Origin: CALWRM01 sp050309765
GTDB lineage: Bacteria > Bacillota > Clostridia > Christensenellales > UBA1750
NCBI GenBank assembly: GCA_050309765.1
Contig: JBNRMU010000186.1
Location: forward strand, 1 to 9,123
DNA: 9,123 nucleotides
Direction: 5' to 3'
Part shown: piece by piece, positions 4,651 to 9,123 of the stretch
How the letters are laid out: each line of letters opens with the position of its first letter
How positions within the stretch are numbered: the first letter of the stretch is position 1
Made by a program: the position numbers and the translations under genes
Notes under the pieces: generated by a model
Told to the model about the DNA's origin: nothing
The model's database searches: none
What the model saw: the letters and a program-made list of their open reading frames with translations, nothing else

Positions 4651-5862
4651 TTACTTTTCCGCTTCCAGATGCCTGCGGTAGCGCTCGATGATCTCCATGC
4701 TCATGCGGCCGTTGTGATAGGGGCAAACGGGTCCGTCCACCTTGTTGCGTTCCAGGGCTTTGCCGTCCAGGGTCAGGTTGGGATACCAGCCGCCGTTCTT
4801 CTTGTCGATGAAGTGCTCGTTGATGTAATCGAAGCACTTAAGAGAGGCGTCCAGGAACTTCTCGTCGCCAGTCATCTCCCAGGCATTGAGGAAGCCCACG
4901 ACGGCCTCGTTCTGCTCCCACCAGCTCAGGTTCTTGGACCTGTGGCCGGAAACGGGGTCGTAATCGGTCAGCATGGCGCCTTCCTCGGTGAAGCCCTCTT
5001 CCAGGGCGGCGCGGGCCATGTTCACACACACGTCGCGGGTCTTGCGCAGGGCCTCGTCCTCGCCCAGGACCTCGGCGGTCTCCATCATCAGCCAGGAGCC
5101 CTCGATATCGTGGCCGTAGGAGATCTCCCAGGAGGTGGGGTTCCACTGACGGTCCTGGAAGTAATGATAGTGGTGAATCTCGTTGTTGACGATCTTGTTG
5201 AGGAAGATGTACAGAAGCTGACGCACCCTGTTCTGCATGAAGTTGCTCTTGTTCACGCGCAGATGGCAGGTGTAGGCCTCGATCAGGTGCAGGTGGTTGT
5301 TCATGGTCTTCTCATCGGTGGGCAGGCGGTTGACGCCGTGGATCCACGGAGAGCGGGACCAGTCGCGGTGGGCGGTCTCGTAGAAGCCCTTGTACTGGGG
5401 ATCCCAGACCTTTTCCAGGCACTCCATCTGCTCCTTGGCATAGCAAAGGGCTTCCTCGCTGCCGGTGGCGCGGGCGTACTCGGACAGGCCATACAGGGCA
5501 AAGGCGTTGCCGTAGATGAACTTGTGGTCATCCAGCACGTTGCCCTTGCTGTCCAGCAGGGTGTAATAGCCGCCGTACTCCTTGTCGCGGAAATGCTCGA
5601 TCAGGTACTTGTAGGCACGGGTGGCCATTTCCAGATACTTTTTGTCGCCAAGGACTCTATAGGCGGAAGCAAAGGTCCAGACCAGACGGGCGTTGAGGGT
5701 GATGAACTTGGTGCCGTCCTTGATGGGCTGGTCGTTGCAATCAACACTGCCGTAGAAGCCGCCGTTTTCGTAATCGACAGCCTTTTCCATCCACCAGGGC
5801 AAAAGGTTTTCGGTCAGGTCTTTGACAGCCATGTCGTAAAGACGCTGCAGCTTGGGGTTCAT
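4651..5862 (-). CDS. AGE-superfamily sugar 2-epimerase, cellobiose 2-epimerase-like
   Basis: A 403-residue cytosolic (alpha/alpha)6-barrel enzyme of the N-acylglucosamine/cellobiose 2-epimerase superfamily. It probably interconverts glucose and mannose at the reducing end of a sugar. From the ATG at 5862, the motifs are NARLVWTFA (R59), TMNNHLHLIEAYT (H190, H192), YGHDIEGSWL (H251, E254), SWWEQNEAVVGFLNAW (W314, W315) and CPYHNGRM (H383, R386). These are the residues expected for ring opening and proton transfer between two histidines. Cellobiose epimerases normally carry GPWKCPYH before the last histidine; here it reads GPVCPYH, without the Trp and Lys, so the substrate may differ. AAGGAGG (5876-5870) is 7 nt from this ATG and only 1 nt from the in-frame ATG at 5868, so the shorter start is chosen. 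It is a single-gene unit with its own promoter and terminator; no glycoside phosphorylase or sugar transporter lies next to it. Confidence 0.88.
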   Translation of the reverse strand: MNPKLQRLYDMAVKDLTENLLPWWMEKAVDYENGGFYGSVDCNDQPIKDGTKFITLNARLVWTFASAYRVLGDKKYLEMATRAYKYLIEHFRDKEYGGYYTLLDSKGNVLDDHKFIYGNAFALYGLSEYARATGSEEALCYAKEQMECLEKVWDPQYKGFYETAHRDWSRSPWIHGVNRLPTDEKTMNNHLHLIEAYTCHLRVNKSNFMQNRVRQLLYIFLNKIVNNEIHHYHYFQDRQWNPTSWEISYGHDIEGSWLMMETAEVLGEDEALRKTRDVCVNMARAALEEGFTEEGAMLTDYDPVSGHRSKNLSWWEQNEAVVGFLNAWEMTGDEKFLDASLKCFDYINEHFIDKKNGGWYPNLTLDGKALERNKVDGPVCPYHNGRMSMEIIERYRRHLEAEK

Positions 5863-5897
5863 ACACATGCCTCCTTATGTATTGGGGTACCGAAATA

Positions 5898-5926
5898 AGT
5901 ATACAATACCAGTTGTAAGTTTACAA
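5898..5926 (-). promoter_or_regulatory. Epimerase promoter with an inverted-repeat operator over the -35 box
   Basis: Minus strand: TTGTAA (5926-5921), a 17-nt spacer and TATACT (5903-5898). The -35 hexamer is one arm of a perfect inverted repeat, TTGTAA-GT-TTACAA (5913-5926), which is a good place for a repressor to block RNA polymerase. The start near 5891 leaves a leader of about 30 nt. The promoter is well supported; the operator is inferred from symmetry and position. Confidence 0.72.
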
Positions 5927-5978
5927 TCTTTAACTTTGGACTTAACTATGGATATTGCGCATTTTCGTATAAAAACAC

Positions 5979-7352
5979 TCAGGCGGAAGCCTTGGCTTTG
6001 CGCTTGCGGTCCGGCATCCAGCGGCCGGAAAGGTAATACAGGATAAAGAAGGCGGAGGTGATCGCCCAGGTAACTGGATAGCTCACGGCCACCATGGTCA
6101 GCGTGTTGTTCATTGGCACGATGAAGCACACCCAGATGATCCTGAGCACGCAGATGCCAAGGCCGGTCATCAGCATGGGGATGAGCGTATCGCCAACCCC
6201 ACGCATGGTGCCGGAAAGGATCTCGATGGAAACATAGGCGCAGAAGAAGGGCGCATACACGCGCAGTACCTGCAGGCCCAGTTCGAGCACACCCGCATCG
6301 TTGGTAAAGATACCGAGGATCTGTTTGCCTGCCAGCAGCAGAATGGCGCCCAGCAATACGGATACGCTCAGCGCCATGCCAAGGCCGATGTGCACGCACT
6401 TGCGCAAACGGTCCATGCGGCCGGCACCGAAGTTTTGGCCGACGAAGGTGGTCGTGGTCACGCCCAGGGCGCCCATCAGCATCCAGAAGATGCCGTCCAT
6501 CTTGCCAAATGCCGTCCAGGCGGCCACGGCGTCCGTGCCGAAGGAGTTGACGGCGGACTGGATGAGCAGGTTGGAAACGGAATACATCGTGGACTGCAGT
6601 CCGGCGGGCAGGCCGATGCGCACCACGTCTTTGAGGAGATGAAGGTGCAGGCGTATCTTGCGCGGGATCAGCTGGAAGGAGGTCTGGCTGCGCATCAGGG
6701 TCAAAAGCACCAATATGGCGCTGATGGCCTGGGAAAGGATGGTGGCTAGCGCCACGCCGGCCACACCCATATGGAACCAGAGCACAAACACAAGATCCAG
6801 CACCAAATTGCTTAAGGAACAGACGATCAAAAAATACAGCGGCCGCCTGGAATCGCCCACCGCGCGCAAAACGCCGGAACCGATGTTGTACACCAGGGAG
6901 AAGGCGGTTCCGCAAAAGTAGATGCGCATATAGGTGAGGGCGTTTTGCATGATCTCCTGCGGCGTGCCGAGCAGGCGCAGGCTGGGCCCGGAGATGACAA
7001 GCCCCAGCGCGCCCAGGGCCAGGCCGCCGTAGATGGCCAGAGCGATGGAGGTGTGCACGGCATCGCTGGTATCCTTGGGCCGATCGGCGCCGTAAAACTG
7101 CGAGATGATGACCGTTGCGCCGGAGGAAAGGCCCACGAAAAAGCCCACCAGGGTGTTGATCACCGTGCCGGTGGATCCGCCCACCGCGGCCAGGGCCTGC
7201 TTGCCCACGAAATTGCCGACGATGACCGCATCGATGGTGTTGTAAAGCTGCTGGAAGAACGTTCCCAGAACGATGGGAAAAAAGAAAAGTAGCATCTGCT
7301 TCCACAAAACGCCTTCTGTGATCTCGTTTCGGGCGCTTACCGTTTTTTGCAT
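5979..7352 (-). CDS. MATE family efflux transporter (YoeA/NorM-like)
   Basis: A 457-residue inner-membrane antiporter with about twelve membrane spans in two homologous halves, expected to export organic cations or drugs using a Na+ or H+ gradient. The first half opens with MLLFFFPIVLGTFFQQLYNTIDAVIVGNFVG (res. 20-50, split here for reading), with D41 in the first span. The second half opens with RIGLPAGLQSTMYSVS (245-260). The paired motifs VLRAVGDSRRP (161-171) and TMRGVGDTLIP (382-392) mark the repeat. The C-terminus is basic (DRKRKAKASA). Substrate cannot be told. The ATG at 7352 is chosen; AAGGA (7368-7364) is 11 nt upstream, and an in-frame TTG at 7358 with 5-nt spacing is a real alternative that would add two residues. 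It lies upstream of the epimerase gene on the same strand, but the 116-nt gap contains a separate promoter, so they are probably not one operon. Confidence 0.92.
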   Translation of the reverse strand: MQKTVSARNEITEGVLWKQMLLFFFPIVLGTFFQQLYNTIDAVIVGNFVGKQALAAVGGSTGTVINTLVGFFVGLSSGATVIISQFYGADRPKDTSDAVHTSIALAIYGGLALGALGLVISGPSLRLLGTPQEIMQNALTYMRIYFCGTAFSLVYNIGSGVLRAVGDSRRPLYFLIVCSLSNLVLDLVFVLWFHMGVAGVALATILSQAISAILVLLTLMRSQTSFQLIPRKIRLHLHLLKDVVRIGLPAGLQSTMYSVSNLLIQSAVNSFGTDAVAAWTAFGKMDGIFWMLMGALGVTTTTFVGQNFGAGRMDRLRKCVHIGLGMALSVSVLLGAILLLAGKQILGIFTNDAGVLELGLQVLRVYAPFFCAYVSIEILSGTMRGVGDTLIPMLMTGLGICVLRIIWVCFIVPMNNTLTMVAVSYPVTWAITSAFFILYYLSGRWMPDRKRKAKASA

Positions 7353-7443
7353 ACGCAACCCAATCCTTTGCGTTTTTGTTTCGTTGCTTGCGATGCCTTG
7401 GATTTAAGCCGCATATCCTCCGCTTAGACCTGGCACCAGTGAA

Positions 7444-7472
7444 ACCATAGCACAGCAAAAAGCGCTTGTCCA
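7444..7472 (-). promoter_or_regulatory. Promoter of the MATE transporter gene
   Basis: Minus strand: TGGACA (7472-7467), a 17-nt spacer and TATGGT (7449-7444). The expected leader is about 85 nt and includes a short inverted repeat CTGG-CA-CCAG (7430-7439) near its start and a small in-leader reading frame (7414-7337). No known riboswitch could be recognised. Confidence 0.62.
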
Positions 7473-7520
7473 GCGCCGCCGGATTATTTTTTGCAGGCCG
7501 CGTCAAAAACGCCGTTTTCT

Positions 7521-7549
7521 TTGACAAAGAGGGGCAACTTTAGTATCAT
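7521..7549 (+). promoter_or_regulatory. Promoter of the rsmE-mtaB operon
   Basis: Consensus TTGACA (7521-7526), a 17-nt spacer and TATCAT (7544-7549). The start near 7556 leaves only about 17 nt before the ATG of rsmE, just enough for the purine-rich ribosome binding site. It is the best promoter in the window and is divergent from the MATE promoter 49 nt away. Confidence 0.85.
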
Positions 7550-7572
7550 AGCAGGGGAAAAGGGGGGCCTGC

Positions 7573-8283
7573 ATGCACAGCTTTTTTGCAAGCGGGGGAC
7601 GCATCATAGGGGAAGAGGCGGCGCACCTTCAGCGCGTATTGCGCCTTGCGCCGGGCGATGAGATCGAGGTGATCGAAAACGGCGGCCGCGCGCTGGCACG
7701 CCTTGTGCGCGTGGAGAAGGCGTTTGCCGACTATGAGATCGTGCGCGCCCTGCCCGACCATGAAAGCGCCTGCCGCGTAACGCTGTACCAGGGCGTGTGC
7801 AAGGGCGAAAAGATGGATTGGATCGTGCAGAAATGCACGGAGATGGGCGTGCATGCCGTGGTGCCCGTATGGATGGAGCGCTCCGTCAGCCGTCCGGCGG
7901 CGGACAAGGCCGCGCGCCAGGCGGAGAGGCTTGCGCGCATCGCCCGCGAGGCGGTCAAGCAGTGCAAGCGCAGCCGCGTGCCGGAGATACGGCCCGCGAT
8001 GGGCTTTGACCAGGCGCTTTTAGGCATGCAAAAGCACGAGCTTTTCCTCATGCCTTACGAAGAGGGTGGCCGGCCGCTTTCCACTGCCGTTGCCCAAAGG
8101 GATGTCGGCATCCTCATCGGGCCCGAGGGCGGCATCGCACCGGGCGAAGCACAGGCGGTTTTGTCGATGGGCGGCAAGGCTGTAACGCTCGGCAGTCGCA
8201 TCCTGCGCACCGAGACCGCCGGATTGGTGGCCCTGACCCTTGTGCTGCATTTGAGCGGCGATCTGGAAGGAGAACCCGTGTGA
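7573..8283 (+). CDS. rsmE: 16S rRNA (uracil-1498-N3)-methyltransferase
   Basis: Cytosolic SPOUT-class methyltransferase that uses S-adenosylmethionine to methylate N3 of U1498 in 16S rRNA of the small subunit. The 236-residue protein has the normal two-domain plan: an N-terminal PUA-like RNA-binding domain (about 1-68, starting MHSFF) and a trefoil-knot catalytic domain with the family motifs KGEKMDWIVQKCTEMGV (78-93), ER at 102-103, EAVKQCKRSRVPEI (126-139), IGPEGG (182-187) and LGSRILRTETA (206-216). The last two form the AdoMet-binding knot. The ATG at 7573 has a G-rich ribosome binding site (AAAAGGGGGG, ending at 7567). The stop codon overlaps the start of mtaB by 4 nt, so the two are co-transcribed and probably translationally coupled. 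prmA, which often precedes this gene in Clostridia, is absent: a MATE gene on the other strand lies upstream instead. Confidence 0.95.
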   Translation: MHSFFASGGRIIGEEAAHLQRVLRLAPGDEIEVIENGGRALARLVRVEKAFADYEIVRALPDHESACRVTLYQGVCKGEKMDWIVQKCTEMGVHAVVPVWMERSVSRPAADKAARQAERLARIAREAVKQCKRSRVPEIRPAMGFDQALLGMQKHELFLMPYEEGGRPLSTAVAQRDVGILIGPEGGIAPGEAQAVLSMGGKAVTLGSRILRTETAGLVALTLVLHLSGDLEGEPV

Positions 8284-9123
8284 GAACCATCGGCATCATG
8301 ACCCTTGGCTGCAAGGTAAACCAATACGACAGCCAGGCGATGGCTCTGTCCTTTCAAAGGGCGGGCTACAGCCTGCGCGAGTTTGACGATATCTGCGATG
8401 TGTACCTGATCAACGGCTGCATGGTGACCGGCACCGGCGAGCGCAAGAGCATGAAGTTCGTGCGCCAGGCGATCCGCCGCAATCCGCAGGCGCAGATCGT
8501 GGTGGCGGGCTGTCTGGCCCAACACTACGGCAAAAATCTGCTGCTGCCTGGCGTGCGCTTGGTGATCGGCAACCAGTACCGCGCCCGCGTGGCCGAGCTG
8601 CTGGAACAGGCGGAAAGGGAAAACAGCGCCATTTGCGCGGTGGACTCTCTAGAGGATCGGATATTTGAACCCATGGAAGCCACGGCCCTTGAGGGCCATT
8701 CCCGCGCCGTGCTCAAGATACAGGAGGGCTGCGAGAACCGCTGCAGCTACTGCATCATCCCATCCGTGCGCGGGCCGATCCGTTCCAGCCCCCTGGAAGA
8801 TGTGCGGCGGCAGGCGGAGGCGCTGGGCAGAGACTTTGCCGAGATCGTGGTCACCGGCATCCACGTGGCCTCCTACGGCCGCGACCTAAAGGAGAATATC
8901 GGCCTGATCGACGCGCTGGAGGCGATCGGCAGCGCACCCGGGGTCAAACGGCTGCGCATCGGCTCTTTGGAGCCCAGTTACATCACCAAAGATATTGTGG
9001 AGCGGCTGGCAAAGATCGACAGCCTCTGCCCGCAATTCCACCTGTCCCTGCAATCCGGCAGCGACAAGATACTTGCCTCCATGCGCCGGCAGTACAACAC
9101 CGCGCAGTTTGCCCGGGCGGTGG
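8280..9123 (+). CDS. mtaB: tRNA (N6-threonylcarbamoyladenosine(37)-C2)-methylthiotransferase, 3' end missing
   Basis: Radical-SAM methylthiotransferase that adds a methylthio group to t6A37 of tRNAs reading ANN codons, giving ms2t6A. The first 281 codons are present and the frame runs off the right edge. The N-terminal UPF0004 domain carries three cysteines for the auxiliary 4Fe-4S cluster: C11 (TLGCKVNQYD), C47 (NGCMVT) and C78 (VAGCLAQ). The radical-SAM cluster motif is CENRCSYC (C151, C155, C158), followed by IIPSVRGPIRS, VTGIHVASYG (191-200), RIGSLEP (226-232) and FHLSLQSGSDKIL (253-265). MtaB rather than MiaB or RimO is indicated by LGCKVNQYD and the TGIHVASYG segment. The start is a GTG at 8280, with AAGGAG (8267-8272) 7 nt upstream inside rsmE. 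Typical members have NTCTVT where this has NGCMVT; the cluster cysteine is kept. Confidence 0.93.
   Translation, partial: MRTIGIMTLGCKVNQYDSQAMALSFQRAGYSLREFDDICDVYLINGCMVTGTGERKSMKFVRQAIRRNPQAQIVVAGCLAQHYGKNLLLPGVRLVIGNQYRARVAELLEQAERENSAICAVDSLEDRIFEPMEATALEGHSRAVLKIQEGCENRCSYCIIPSVRGPIRSSPLEDVRRQAEALGRDFAEIVVTGIHVASYGRDLKENIGLIDALEAIGSAPGVKRLRIGSLEPSYITKDIVERLAKIDSLCPQFHLSLQSGSDKILASMRRQYNTAQFARAV

Noticed and set aside
4621..5898. Long plus-strand open frame of 425 codons opposite the epimerase gene
   Set aside because: It is the antisense shadow of the epimerase: composition is Val/Leu/Gly/Ala-rich with no family motif, it has no ribosome binding site, and the opposite strand carries clear catalytic motifs, a promoter and a terminator.
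7353..7440. Riboswitch in the MATE leader
   Set aside because: The leader is only about 85 nt and shows no recognisable guanidine, purine-type or other known aptamer core, only one short hairpin.
5875..7527. 550-codon minus-strand open frame overlapping the MATE gene
   Set aside because: It is in another frame of the MATE gene, Arg/His/Pro-rich without domains, and it runs across the MATE promoter and the epimerase promoter.
1..9123. CRISPR array, rRNA, insertion sequence or toxin-antitoxin pair
   Set aside because: No regularly spaced repeats, rRNA sequence, transposase frame with terminal repeats, or paired small toxin/antitoxin genes were seen on either strand.

Overview
The window looks like part of a chromosome of a moderately GC-rich, low-copy-style Gram-positive anaerobe, most likely Clostridia (Bacillota). 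The signs are near-consensus sigma-A promoters with 17-nt spacers, strong AAGGAGG ribosome binding sites, mostly single-gene units closed by Rho-independent terminators, a DUF975 protein, and a clostridial-type rsmE-mtaB pair. The lineage call is inference from protein resemblance and signals; no database search was possible.

Left part (1 to about 1494): the right-hand end of an integrated mobile element. It holds the 3' portion of a Tn916-type tyrosine recombinase, a non-coding stretch with repeated motifs and palindromes (probable recombinase binding sites), a strong hairpin terminator, and an intact tRNA-Ser(CGA) on the minus strand. Immediately beyond it lies the 5' half of a second, different tRNA-Ser(CGA), broken exactly at the end of its anticodon loop and still preceded by an excellent promoter. 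The simplest reading is that the element inserted into the anticodon loop of the resident tRNA-Ser gene and brought a complete replacement tRNA with it. This is the most interesting part of the window.

Middle part (about 1534 to 4615): host genes with ordinary organisation. These are pgsA (phosphatidylglycerophosphate synthase, plus), a 49-residue cysteine-rich zinc-ribbon protein (minus, convergent with pgsA), a DUF975 membrane protein (minus), and a YhhN/TMEM86-family putative lysoplasmalogenase (plus, divergent from DUF975). Each has its own promoter and/or terminator. pgsA and the YhhN protein both point to membrane lipid metabolism, but they are not in one operon.

Right part (about 4580 to 9123): a cellobiose 2-epimerase-like sugar epimerase (minus) behind a promoter whose -35 box is covered by a perfect inverted repeat; a MATE-family efflux transporter (minus) with its own promoter; and, divergently, the rsmE-mtaB operon (plus), which encodes a 16S rRNA methyltransferase and a tRNA methylthiotransferase overlapping by 4 nt. 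mtaB runs off the right edge.
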